Shown here: positions 35,314-43,120 of the stretch, one piece after another
How positions within the stretch are numbered: the first letter of the stretch is position 1
Layout: each line of letters opens with the position of its first letter
Assembly: GCA_016178705.1 (NCBI GenBank)
Contig: JACOST010000031.1
Span: 186,001 to 250,000 of the forward strand
Length of the DNA: 64,000 nucleotides
Source: Deltaproteobacteria bacterium
Lineage (GTDB): Bacteria > Desulfobacterota > Binatia > HRBIN30 > JACQVA1
Direction of reading: 5' to 3'
Program-made: the position numbers and the translations under genes
The notes under the pieces: generated by a model
What the model saw: only the letters and a program-made list of their open reading frames with translations
Told to the model about the DNA's origin: nothing
Databases searched by the model: none

Positions 35314-36156
35314 CTAGCCCGCGGCGCCGGGCCATTCGACAGCGTGAACGCGGACCGGGCGCTCGAATCCCTTGAGGGACATTTCTCCGAGATCTTGGAA
35401 GGTCAGGCCCTTTCCAATGCACAGCTCGGCGATCACGTTCGCTACCAGAATCTGATCCGGCTGTGCGTGGGAACAGAGCCGTGCGGCCAGTTGAACCGTC
35501 GATCCGAAGAGATCGTGTTGATGCTCGACGGGTTCTCCCGCCGCGGCACCGATTCGCACCTTGATCGGGTCGTCTGCGTGCTCCTGCTGATACTGAGCCA
35601 ACGTACGCTGAATCCGAGTTGCGCACCGAACCGCTGCAACCGGCGACGCAAACGACGCCATGATGCCGTCTCCGGTATGCTTAACCTCACGACCGCCTAA
35701 CGCGCTCAGGGCGTCCCGGACGATGGTGTCATGGATACGCAGCAGAACCATGGCCGCGTCATCGCCAACGCGTTGAGTCAGCGCCGTCGAGTCGACGATA
35801 TCCGTGAAGAGAACGGTCCGGATTCCAGGGTCTCGCTCGCTGCCCATGCCACCAGGGATGAGGACCGCTCCCGATGGATTCACTTCACCTCCGCCGAGGA
35901 ATCCCTCTGCTACCTCGGGCTCGACCTCGATAATCCGCTCTGCGACCAGGCCGTGTGCTTCACGGTGCACCGAGGCCGCCGCCTCCGGACTAGGCGCGTT
36001 GACGAGGCAGAAAGCCTTGCCGCGGCTCTCGTTGAACCAGTACTTAACATATTCGACGCCGTGCTTCCCCTGCACCTCGACATCGGCGGCGTGCGCCTTC
36101 GCAAGCGCTTCCGCGGTGGCTCCCTGGACCTCGTGGATGTCCATATACATTGGCAT
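35314..36156 (-). CDS. DUF4242 domain fused to class III adenylate/guanylate cyclase
   Basis: 280 residues. The start at MPMYMDIHE (36156) is supported by GGAGG 6 nt upstream. Residues 1 to about 85 match DUF4242 (YMDIHEV...VEYVKYWFNESRGKAFCLV), a small ferredoxin-like domain. The cyclase domain follows: metal-binding Asp in RTVLFTDIVDST and in HTGDGIMASF, plus RIGAAAGEP and FGSTVQLAARLCSHA. It would make cAMP or cGMP in the cytoplasm. DUF4242 may act as the sensory part (inference). The gene follows the selenoprotein gene on the same strand. Confidence 0.85.
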   Translation of the reverse strand: MPMYMDIHEVQGATAEALAKAHAADVEVQGKHGVEYVKYWFNESRGKAFCLVNAPSPEAAASVHREAHGLVAERIIEVEPEVAEGFLGGGEVNPSGAVLIPGGMGSERDPGIRTVLFTDIVDSTALTQRVGDDAAMVLLRIHDTIVRDALSALGGREVKHTGDGIMASFASPVAAVRCATRIQRTLAQYQQEHADDPIKVRIGAAAGEPVEHQHDLFGSTVQLAARLCSHAQPDQILVANVIAELCIGKGLTFQDLGEMSLKGFERPVRVHAVEWPGAAG

Positions 36157-36255
36157 GTCGACCTCCGAAAAGTGCGACGCCTGACCACCCAACGCTCAGT
36201 CGCACCGAGCAGCGACCGCATACCACGAACCCATGTGATCGGAGAAGGGACAAGC

Positions 36256-37074
36256 TCAGGATGATCCAGGCTTCTCTGACATCGAGGGAATCGGCATGTA
36301 TGTGGCGCGCCACTGGCCGGTCGTGTCCCACTGAAATGGAGTCTGCACGGTGGTGCGCGGATGGCGCGCCGTTTCAAGCAGGTCGAGCGCGATGCCAACG
36401 ATCGCTCGTTGCATCAGCACATCATCTGGCTTGCCGCACGGGTTGCCGAGCGGAAAGTCGGTGAACACGAAGCGGGGGACGCCGCACTGCTCGACGATGT
36501 CCCGCGCCGAACCGACTACGACCGTCGGCAGGCCATTCGCTTCAAGGTGTCGGGCGACCAGACTCACGGTCTGGTGACAAACTGGTCAAAGCGGGAAGAG
36601 CAACGCGACGTCGACGGCGTCGGCGCGACAGAGATCGAGGACGGCCGGCGCATACTTGTCGACAGTTCGGCGCTGGCTGAAGTCCGTCGGCACGCCGTAG
36701 AAGCGCGGCGAGGGAGTGCCGATGCGAGCGAGAGTCGCGAATTCTTCGAGGCGGCGGATCGGGAGGAAGGACTCGACGTCGCGAGTGTGCGTGGCCTCTT
36801 TGTGCCACGAGCGGTGGTCGGTGAAGAGCACGGCTGGCGGCGGCGAGGCGGGCGCGGCGTAAACTTCCGTCACACTTCGGTCCTCCTCGGTGAGTGCCGC
36901 GGTCGTAATCAGTGCGACCCGACTCTGGCCGAGCGACTTTGTGAGCGGCGCGAATGGTACGTCCTCGTGGTGTGCCCACCTGTACGGGTTTCCGTAACCC
37001 CGCGCGAGGTAGTACTCGCGCGACTTGTCGATGTAGCTGACGAAGGTGCGATGCGACGGATCGAACTCATCCAT
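36256..37074 (-). CDS. GrdB-family selenoprotein with in-frame TGA (Sec163)
   Basis: Two fragments in the same frame are separated only by a TGA at 36588-36586. Read through, they give 272 residues: ...VDVALLFPL-U-PVCHQTVSLVARHLE. This matches the glycine/sarcosine/betaine reductase selenoprotein B-related family, in which a UxxCH motif stands exactly here. Downstream, GVPRFVFTDFPLGNPCGKPD is also characteristic. GGAGGAG lies 5 nt before the ATG. A 7-bp hairpin follows the TGA at SECIS distance. The protein may reduce or bind a C-N or other electrophilic substrate, but the reaction of these stand-alone family members is unknown. A stop-interrupted pseudogene is unlikely because the sequence is intact on both sides. 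Confidence 0.88.
36557..36575 (-). promoter_or_regulatory. Putative bacterial SECIS hairpin
   Basis: On the coding strand, 10 nt after the TGA, ACCAGAC pairs perfectly with GTCTGGT around a 5-nt loop CGTGA. The loop begins 17 nt after the UGA and carries G at its second position. This fits the bacterial SECIS consensus of a small apical loop with an early G some 16-37 nt downstream of the Sec codon. It would recruit SelB with Sec-tRNA. Confidence 0.7.
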
Positions 37075-37334
37075 GTGGCTCCTCCAGCGTGGGGATCTTA
37101 TCGCCGCAGCGCGAAGAGAGCCACGCCTGCCCTGCTTCGGCGCAGCCAGCGCAGCTCACGACGGCTTTGTTAGCCTTGATCGGACATAAGACTCACCGCC
37201 GAGAACACGGAGAGTCGGCACGAAAGTATTCGAGCTATTGCATTTGGTCTAATTGGCAATGGACCTTCGTTTGGTGCCTTCCTGTCTCCCGCTCCTTGGC
37301 TCGGCGCTCTCGGCGCGCTCTGCGGTGGATCCGT

Positions 37335-37955
37335 TTATGTCACATCAAGGTTAGTTGACTTCCGCACGACCGCGTCGCGGAGGAAATGCATCCGGTCCTG
37401 GCCCCAGTAGAGTTTCCCCGCATAGACGAAACTCGGAGCGCCGAAGATGCCGTCGCGCTGCATGCCGAGACGGAAGCCCTCGGACGCTTCGGCGCGTAGC
37501 GCGTCGGAGTGGGCCGCGGCCAGGATGGTGCCCCGATCCAGCCCGGCGCGATGGGCGGCGTTGGCGATGACGTCGTCGTCGCCGAGGTCGAGCCCTTCAC
37601 AAAAGCGCTTGCGGAACGCCTCCACCATGAACATGTGTCCCGCGCCTTGCTGCTGCGCCCCGAGGAAGGCGGCATGCGAGAGCGACCAGTCGGGATCCAC
37701 AGCCGAGGGAAACTGTACCGTCAGCCCGCGCTCGCGCACGAGACGCCGGATGTCCTGCACGAGGTAGGCGATCCTGGCCGGCGTCGTCACAAAGAGGTTC
37801 GGGAACAGTTCAGGTGTTGGGTAGACCGGTATCCGCTCGATCGGGACCCCGAGAATCCCAATCTCTGTCTCAAGGCGCTCGGCCGCAAGCCAGGCGTAGG
37901 GGCTGCGGAAGCTGAAGTAGAAGCGAATCGAGGGTGTGGGGCTACGGTCGGTCAT
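37335..37955 (-). CDS. DsbA-fold oxidoreductase, 2-hydroxychromene-2-carboxylate isomerase-like
   Basis: 206 residues from MTDRSPTP. The N-terminus IRFYFSFRSPYAWLAAERLE has the Ser (SFRSPY) that replaces the CxxC of DsbA in HCCA isomerases and kappa-class GSTs. The C-terminal GIFGAPSFVYAGKLYWGQDRM contains the cis-Pro loop typical of the family. It could isomerise an aromatic ring-cleavage product or act as a GSH-dependent transferase. About 260 bp between it and the selenoprotein gene hold no feature that I can support. Confidence 0.85.
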   Translation of the reverse strand: MTDRSPTPSIRFYFSFRSPYAWLAAERLETEIGILGVPIERIPVYPTPELFPNLFVTTPARIAYLVQDIRRLVRERGLTVQFPSAVDPDWSLSHAAFLGAQQQGAGHMFMVEAFRKRFCEGLDLGDDDVIANAAHRAGLDRGTILAAAHSDALRAEASEGFRLGMQRDGIFGAPSFVYAGKLYWGQDRMHFLRDAVVRKSTNLDVT

Positions 37956-38055
37956 GGTGTCATGCCCGATGTTTGATACGAGCGGCATCAACCGGCTTGC
38001 TGCGTGATGTCCGCTCGATGAAGGGGTTGGCAGGCAGTTGGAGAAGGGCGGCGCC

Positions 38056-38158
38056 CTTCGAGACGGCGCTGCGCGCCTCCTCAGGACGAGCGGGAAAACG
38101 TTCTGGCAGAAGGGGAGAACCGCTCGTGCTGAGGAGCGCCGATAGGCGCGTCTCGAAG
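38056..38158. repeat. 103-bp palindromic element (CTTCGAGACG ends)
   Basis: The ends are CTTCGAGACGG... (38056) and ...CGTCTCGAAG (38158). Inside, CTCCTCAGGACGAGCGG and CCGCTCGTGCTGAGGAG continue the imperfect inverted pairing. It lies between the VOC gene and the HCCA isomerase gene, directly beyond an attC-like half-box (GTTAGGT, 38182-38188). Repeats of this GAGACG...CTCAGGACGAG type occur dispersed in other genomes; it is probably a non-autonomous mobile or hairpin element. Confidence 0.6.
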
Positions 38159-38192
38159 CATGCGGGGTCAGTCAACTGGTTGTTAGGTGTCG

Positions 38193-38603
38193 TCACTGAG
38201 CCGCCTCGATATGGCTCTTCGGCTCGACCAAATCCCAGAGGTTTCCATAGAGGTCCTTGAACACTGCGACCGTGCCATACGGCTCGTTCCGCGGCTCGCG
38301 AACGAAGGCGATACCTTGCGCCTTGTAGCGTTCGTAATCCCTCCAAAAGTTGTCCGTGTAGAGAAATAGAAACACACGACCGCCCGTTTGTGCGCCGATC
38401 CGTGACTCCTGCTCTGGAGTTGACGCCCGCGCCAGCCGGAGACGCGACTCACGCGCCCCCGGGGGCGTGATGACAACCCATCGCTTTGCTTGCTCGGGGA
38501 CGAACGAGTCTTCGAGGAGAAGGAACCCCAGCTTGCCGACAAAGAAGTCGAGCGCTTCGTCGTAGTCGCGAACGACGAATGAGACCAAACCAAGCGATTG
38601 CTT
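38193..38603 (-). CDS. VOC-family (glyoxalase/bleomycin-resistance-like) protein
   Basis: About 136 residues from MKQSLGLVSF. A single VOC domain: LVSFVVRDYDEALDFFVGKLGFLLLEDS, VFLFLYTDNFWRDYERYKAQGI, and the C-terminal FKDLYGNLWDLVEP with the usual Glu metal ligand. Such proteins are often metal-dependent isomerases or resistance proteins. It starts about 30 bp after an attC-like hairpin and its stop lies 5 bp before another GTTAGGT box, as in an integron cassette. Confidence 0.88.
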   Translation of the reverse strand, partial: KQSLGLVSFVVRDYDEALDFFVGKLGFLLLEDSFVPEQAKRWVVITPPGARESRLRLARASTPEQESRIGAQTGGRVFLFLYTDNFWRDYERYKAQGIAFVREPRNEPYGTVAVFKDLYGNLWDLVEPKSHIEAAQ

Positions 38604-38631
38604 CATCTGTGGCATGTGGGACCAGTTCGAC

Positions 38632-38694
38632 ATCCAACGCCAAGCATCACACGCCCGCGTTTGTCCGCGCGTCGTGTGGATGCCGTTGTTAGGC
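38632..38694 (-). other. attC-like hairpin site
   Basis: On the minus strand it begins GCCTAAC (R'' fits RYYYAAC) and ends GTTGGAT (R' fits GTTRRRY), 63 bp in all. Inside, GCATC-C-ACACG pairs with CGTGTGATGC leaving one unpaired C, like the extrahelical bases of attC sites. It lies between the stop of the HEPN gene (22 bp away) and the start of the VOC gene. Both the boxes and position match an integron cassette recombination site. Confidence 0.55.
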
Positions 38695-38716
38695 CGAATC
38701 GGCGCGACATCTGCGA

Positions 38717-39721
38717 CTACAATCCTCCTACTGCCCACCATTTCTCGAATGCCCAACCGTTCCTCTTTGTGAGATGCCGATAGCAGCGAACCACGGCAAC
38801 CTGCAGGTTGTGAAGAAGGCTAGCCACAAACTCGTCGGTGAGGACTTCGCTCAATCGCGCACGATGAACGAGTTCGTGACGAATCTCGGTCATCTGCTCC
38901 AACGACTCAAACAGCGACTGCCTTCGCCGTCGATATGGTTTTCGGAGCACTCCGGCGAAGTCAAGGTTCGGATCAAGCGCGGAGAAGTGCCTACAAGCCG
39001 CCGACACCCGTTGGAAGGGCAACGCCTCGACAAGGGCCTCCTCAACCGAGCGCCGCCCGTCCGATACCGCAGCGAGATGCTCCGCGGTCAGGCGACCTGA
39101 CCTCAGTATTGCTTCCTTCTTGCTCGAATACCGTAGAAGCGGGATGAAGGTGGACTTCCAGTAGTCTTCTGTTATCGCGACCAGATACGGGAGCAGCAGG
39201 TTGTTCGAGATCAGCCAGGGATTCGTGAAATCCATCACGTACACACCGGTAGGCCGCTTCCGCTTCGGCGACTTGAACTCTCGATCTCTAAAGTAGACAT
39301 GGCACGTAATGAGATTTGCACCGAACCGCTGAAAGGCAAGGTGGCAACCGGAGGCCGCAGGGCTTGGTGGTCCGCTGCCAGGCCGCTGGTATCTACCTCT
39401 TCCTTCGTCGGTGACAAACGATCCACCGAAATGCTTGCGCAAGAGACGAATCGTATCGTTCTGATGGCTGAGATCATAGTAGCTGCGGCCAATCGGCGTG
39501 CGGGTTTCAACCTGCACTGTCCCTTGGGTCTCGTGGATTGATAGCTCGATGCCTGACCACGAACGGTAGTCCGCCTCGTCAAACCAATGGAAGCAACGGA
39601 GGCGCCCGACCTCCTCTGAACTGAGACTTCCCTCCGGTCGATATCGCAGTAGCCGGACAAACTCGATGACATCATTGACCTTCGTGCCGGGCTCCAGACT
39701 ATTCGAGGAGCAGTAGCTCAT
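38717..39721 (-). CDS. HEPN-like domain protein paired with TIR gene
   Basis: About 334 residues from MSYCSSNS. The first about 200 residues are unrecognised. Near the C-terminus (about residue 281) LEQMTEIRHELVHRARLS contains an Rx4H motif (RHELVH) in a helical context, the signature of HEPN RNases or toxins, followed by another long helix (EFVASLLHNLQVAVVRCYRHL). It lies 99 bp downstream of the TIR gene with no cassette boundary between, so the two probably form one operon. Domain assignment is from the motif only. Confidence 0.55.
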   Translation of the reverse strand: MSYCSSNSLEPGTKVNDVIEFVRLLRYRPEGSLSSEEVGRLRCFHWFDEADYRSWSGIELSIHETQGTVQVETRTPIGRSYYDLSHQNDTIRLLRKHFGGSFVTDEGRGRYQRPGSGPPSPAASGCHLAFQRFGANLITCHVYFRDREFKSPKRKRPTGVYVMDFTNPWLISNNLLLPYLVAITEDYWKSTFIPLLRYSSKKEAILRSGRLTAEHLAAVSDGRRSVEEALVEALPFQRVSAACRHFSALDPNLDFAGVLRKPYRRRRQSLFESLEQMTEIRHELVHRARLSEVLTDEFVASLLHNLQVAVVRCYRHLTKRNGWAFEKWWAVGGL

Positions 39722-39820
39722 CGTCGGGTATGCTCGGGCGGCCTGAACGAGCACGCGTTGAGCCTGTAGAACAACCCGCCAATCCCTGTAGAATCAGTGT
39801 TGCCAAGCATCGGCCACCAA

Positions 39821-40687
39821 TCAAAGCGAGTACAAAGCACCCTCAAGTTCGTGAACGGCACCTCCCATGCCCTCTCGAGCGTCCGCGTATCTGATGTCCG
39901 CGAGTATGGATGGTATCGGGCAGTCATCAAGACGCACCGGAAGAATCTTGATGCCCTTCTGTGAAAGCTGCAACATGAGCGCCGACGATAGCTCGCGCTG
40001 CACCCATGGCTTGTTGACAGAGTTCGTCGACAGCAGGAACAGAAAGTGGGACACGATACCAAGCGCGTCGTTGATGCGTTGAACGATAGAGTCGCCCACA
40101 CGTATCTCTCGCTCGTCAAGCCAGACATCGGCGCCGAGTTGTGAGAGTGTCTTAGCGAGTTCTCGCGCAACCGTACGGTCTTCGGACGCATAGCAGACGA
40201 ATGCATGGATGCTGGGTTTTGTGAGACGGGAGAGGCCTTCGACGTAAGCAGCGACTGCGTTTCGAACCAGCGCCCGTGGTGCGCTGGCGCAGGCAATGTT
40301 CAGAAACACGTATGCCAGAACCGTCGGGCCTTCGACGTGGGTGGTCACTTGTGGGTTGCGTGCGAACCCATATGGATCCGCTGCCGTATGAGGAAACGCT
40401 TGCTGAAGACGAAGGACAGTTCTTGGTACATCATTGGGTTCCACGCGAAATCCCACTCCTCCGTAGACACACAGGCCCTCATAGATCCCTGGATCGTCCA
40501 TATTCAGACCATACACTTCGAATTCCGCTCCGTCCGGGACGGGCAACCCCATGATTTCGAGGTGAGAGTGAGGCGGAATGTCGCACATCCTGAGATCGTC
40601 CAGCTCCGCGACGTCGATCTGGTACCGGTCGACATCCGGATTCTTTGTATAGAGACGGCCGGAGACGGTGATGGCAGGGTGCTTCAT
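39821..40687 (-). CDS. TIR-domain protein with unknown N-terminal domain
   Basis: 288 residues. Residues 159-288 are a TIR_2-type domain: IHAFVCYASEDRTVARELAK, GADVWLDEREIRVGDSIVQR, FLFLLSTNSVNKPWVQRELS and KILPVRLDDC. Glu232 in WVQRE is at the position of the NAD-cleaving Glu of TIR NADases. The N-terminal about 155 residues are rich in beta structure and unrecognised; they may sense a trigger. With the HEPN gene it could be an abortive-infection type module (inference). It begins after a repeat-rich region. Confidence 0.82.
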   Translation of the reverse strand: MKHPAITVSGRLYTKNPDVDRYQIDVAELDDLRMCDIPPHSHLEIMGLPVPDGAEFEVYGLNMDDPGIYEGLCVYGGVGFRVEPNDVPRTVLRLQQAFPHTAADPYGFARNPQVTTHVEGPTVLAYVFLNIACASAPRALVRNAVAAYVEGLSRLTKPSIHAFVCYASEDRTVARELAKTLSQLGADVWLDEREIRVGDSIVQRINDALGIVSHFLFLLSTNSVNKPWVQRELSSALMLQLSQKGIKILPVRLDDCPIPSILADIRYADAREGMGGAVHELEGALYSL

Positions 40688-40708
40688 GTGCTCACTCGAT
40701 GCTCCATT

Positions 40709-41000
40709 CGATGCCTAACTACAATTAGGCTGCCGAACGTTGTCTGCAAAGGCCGCGAGATTGCGCGGCCTAACATGCCGACTCATGAGCGTCGTGATAG
40801 CGCAGAACTCGGCGTGGATACAACGGGTTGAATGACGAGTGCTGAGATGAAGTCGCGTTGTGTTAGACCGCGCGACTTGGCGGGCTAACACGCTTGTGAC
40901 CGATCTAGCTGCAGTGCAATGATGCATCGCTTGCGTCGTTCGCGAGTGGTGCTCTATGGGTCGGCGCATCCATTTCCAAGGCCGCCCGCCGAACTTCAGC
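40709..41000 (-). repeat. Intergenic repeat copy 1 with attC-like 101-bp core
   Basis: This about 290-bp unit recurs at 46805-47110 and in part at 42954-43090. The core 40768-40868, on the minus strand, begins GTCTAAC, ends GTTAGGC, and its flanks ACGCGACTTCAT and ATGAGTCGGCAT are complementary with unpaired bases, as in long attC sites. AGGCCGCG-CGCGGCCT followed by TTT (about 40750-40772) forms a terminator-like hairpin. A further GTTAGGC lies at 40713-40719. From 41000 to 41236 I see no gene that I can support. Confidence 0.6.
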
Positions 41001-41236
41001 TACGCCGACGACTCTGGCGCGTTGGAGACTTCCGCGATGCCGCGCGATTGGCGGGGCGGTGTTCGTGGGCCTGGTGTGCAGAACATGAGCTTGCCCGGCT
41101 CTCGGCCGAGGACGCGATGCCAAGCGCCGCGAGGCACGACAAAAACGCGACTGAAGACTCGTTCTGCGGTCATGGCGCACTAAGCTCGGCGCCCAAGTCT
41201 GGAACTCTTGCGCCGTCAATCTACGACTAGAAGCTC

Positions 41237-41953
41237 CTATGGTCGAAGATGCTGCGCCAAGAAGCGCGTGAGCTCTCTCCATGCGTCCTTCGCGGCTGCT
41301 GCGTTGTAAGACGAACGTTCGTGGCAGAAGAAGCCATGATCCGCTCCTGGGTAACTCTTGACTCGGCAATCCTTGCCCAGCTCTCGGAATCGCCGCTCGA
41401 TCTGTTGTACGCGGGTAGGCGGGATGAACGGATCAGCACCGCCGAAGAACAGGTAGACGGGTACGGTGATCCGTTGAACCGCCTCGATCCACTCGTCCTG
41501 AACCATGCCGTAGAACGGTGCCGCCGCAGCGATCTCCGGAGACAGCTCGCAGGCGGTGAGAAATGTGAAGCCGCCGCCCATGCAGAAACCTGTGACGCCG
41601 ATCTTGTCCGCCACGACGTCTTCGCGAGATTTCAAGAACGCGAGAGCAGCGCGGACGTCATCCACGACTTTGGCGGCATCAAGCCGAAGCATCATCGTCA
41701 CGCCCTCGTTGACCTGATCGTAGCCAAACTTGTTGTTCGGAAGATCGCGGTAGTACAAGTCGGGCGCCATCACCACGTATCCCTCGCGCGCGATGCGCGT
41801 GGTCACGTCCTCGATGTGCGGCGTGAGTCCGAATGCTTCCATCAAGACGAGTACCGCAGCGTGCGGCTCGCCTTGCGTCGGGCGGCAAAGCACGGCGGGC
41901 ATCATGCCATCAACCGCCGGGACGCTGACTCGGGAGAGCTCGGTCTCGACCAT
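41237..41953 (-). CDS. Dienelactone hydrolase-family protein
   Basis: 238 residues. The alpha/beta-hydrolase uses a Cys nucleophile: C124 in GFCMGGG. It also has Glu39 in LMEAFGL, and the Asp and His of the triad in GGADPFIPP and PGADHGFF. The family hydrolyses dienelactones in aromatic degradation and other small esters. The true substrate is unknown. A diverged paralogue lies at 43691-44509. Confidence 0.9.
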   Translation of the reverse strand: MVETELSRVSVPAVDGMMPAVLCRPTQGEPHAAVLVLMEAFGLTPHIEDVTTRIAREGYVVMAPDLYYRDLPNNKFGYDQVNEGVTMMLRLDAAKVVDDVRAALAFLKSREDVVADKIGVTGFCMGGGFTFLTACELSPEIAAAAPFYGMVQDEWIEAVQRITVPVYLFFGGADPFIPPTRVQQIERRFRELGKDCRVKSYPGADHGFFCHERSSYNAAAAKDAWRELTRFLAQHLRP

Positions 41954-42392
41954 AGCAGTCTCTCGCTCTGGAGCCGTCTAGCGGATGGCCGCTAACGGAC
42001 GCGTGATGCTACCACGCTGCATGTAGGTTCAGCTGTTTGCAAACCCGAAGCCCGCAGGCCGTCAACTTCATCGCTTGTTGCGCCGCGCGGAGCGGATTGC
42101 GCCTCCGCACATTGGATCTGCCCCGTCATCTCAGCGACGAATGAATCATCGAAGCTCATCGTACCGGTGACCACTCCTGTAAGCTCGATGTGCGATCGTA
42201 GATCCCTCCACTTGCCGCCCAAGGTATCGGCGTTCAGCAACAATCGCCAGAGGAAGTGCGCAACGCGACCGACAAGCTTGGCTGCTGAACGCCATGTTGG
42301 GCAGCCCGTTCGGGAGTTACCTTCGCGGCAGGGGTGGAGTTGAACGAAACACAACGGCCCAACCGAGCACCTTTCGGCCGTCCCGTGGTTGC
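41954..42392. other. 439-bp interval without a clear gene; holds one attC-like site
   Basis: On the minus strand GCCCAAC starts a hairpin (42302 to 42217) ending CTTGGGC. Inside, GGCGTTCAGCA pairs perfectly with TGCTGAACGCC, an 11-bp stem. The end box would fit GTTRRRY but for its first base. Beyond it, 42216-42010 has an open frame on the minus strand (KWRDLRSHIELTGVVTGTMS ... GLQTAEP) with no convincing start or homology. A second, weak pair of boxes (GCTGAAC ... GTTAGCG) lies about 42030-41990, just before the dienelactone hydrolase start. Confidence 0.45.
42217..42302 (-). other. attC-like hairpin site
   Basis: 86 bp. R''-like GCCCAAC (42302-42296) and R'-like CTTGGGC (42223-42217) are inverted copies of each other except at one end base. 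The inner arms GGCGTTCAGCA and TGCTGAACGCC are perfectly complementary, separated by about 40 bp. It lies downstream of the isochorismatase gene, on the same strand as the other sites. Confidence 0.45.
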
Positions 42393-42947
42393 TCAAGCTC
42401 GGAAAACCCGGGCGAGTAACTCCTCCGTCGGAGCAACGCGGACCGGAGGCTTGGCGATCAGGCCAGCCCAAGTGCGATTGTGGTGGTCAATAATCTGCGC
42501 TGCAGTGAGGTGGGTACGATCGCTGACGGTGTGAGCATCAGAAGGCACGACAACCCGGAATCCACGGGAAACGGCAGACCGAATAGTACTGTCCACGCAG
42601 TAGTCTGTGGCCCAACCTGCAACCCCCAACGTACTCACCGATAGCTTGACGAGTTCATCGAGCAGCGGCGTGCCGGCGAATGAATCGTTCATGGTCTTGC
42701 GGATGAAGAGGTCGACGGACCGCGTCTCGAGGCTTGGTAGCACCTGCCATCCCGGTGTATTGGGTGTGAGGCCGTCCTGGTCCGCCCCGTCGTGTTGCAC
42801 GAAGAGAACGATACCGCCGCACCCTCGGACGAAGCTCGCGAGCCGGTTGATGCGGTGAACGACGCCGGAGACGTCGTGCTTGTCGTTGTCGGCAAACGAC
42901 GCAACCTGCATGTCGACTATCACCAACGCGTCCAAGGGTCGTTCCAT
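42393..42947 (-). CDS. Isochorismatase-family cysteine hydrolase
   Basis: 184 residues. The catalytic triad is visible: Asp in LDALVIVDMQ, Lys in DLFIRKTMNDSF and Cys in GVAGWATDYCVDSTIRSA. GTPLLDEL and VVPSDAHT are also typical. Family members hydrolyse isochorismate, nicotinamide or other amides. The substrate is unknown. The ATG lies 7 bp beyond a copy of the 101-bp attC-like repeat (42954-43053). Confidence 0.9.
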   Translation of the reverse strand: MERPLDALVIVDMQVASFADNDKHDVSGVVHRINRLASFVRGCGGIVLFVQHDGADQDGLTPNTPGWQVLPSLETRSVDLFIRKTMNDSFAGTPLLDELVKLSVSTLGVAGWATDYCVDSTIRSAVSRGFRVVVPSDAHTVSDRTHLTAAQIIDHHNRTWAGLIAKPPVRVAPTEELLARVFRA

Positions 42948-42953
42948 CGGTCT

Positions 42954-43090
42954 GTCAAACGTGCCGCCTCATGCGCGCGGTGATAGCGCACAACTCGGCG
43001 TTGATACAATGGCTTGAACGACGACTTCCGAGATGAAGTCGCTCCGCTCTAAGCCGCGCGATGCCGGCGAGCATTCTTGACAGATCTCGC
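42954..43090 (-). repeat. Intergenic repeat copy 2 (decayed attC-like core)
   Basis: The 101-bp core at 42954-43053 aligns with copies 1 and 3 (shared blocks GTGATAGCGCA, AACTCGGCGTTGATACAAT, GAGATGAAGTCGC). The box next to the isochorismatase gene reads GTTTGAC, and the distal box has drifted to about GCTTAGA, so the site appears partly degenerate. It lies between the GNAT stop and the isochorismatase start, in the same orientation as the other copies. Confidence 0.6.
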
Positions 43091-43120
43091 ACCGCCGAAC
43101 CCAAGTTTCACGGTGTCACG

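Noticed and set aside
36361-37173. 270-codon plus-strand frame
   Set aside because: It is antisense to the GrdB-family gene, which has homology, a ribosome binding site and a UxxCH motif.
37090-37334. GGCTAAC box upstream of the selenoprotein gene as a further attC-like site
   Set aside because: No matching GTTRRRY box or complementary arms could be found within 150 bp.
40905-41369. 154-codon minus-strand frame and overlapping plus-strand frames near 40920-41230
   Set aside because: No homology, no ribosome binding site, overlap with the dienelactone hydrolase 3' end, and composition rich in Arg/Ala/Ser as in random GC-rich frames.
42010-42216. Possible small gene (SHIELTGVVTGTMS... frame)
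   Set aside because: The peptide looks more protein-like than most shadows, but there is no convincing start, ribosome binding site or homologue, so it is described only as part of the gene-poor interval.
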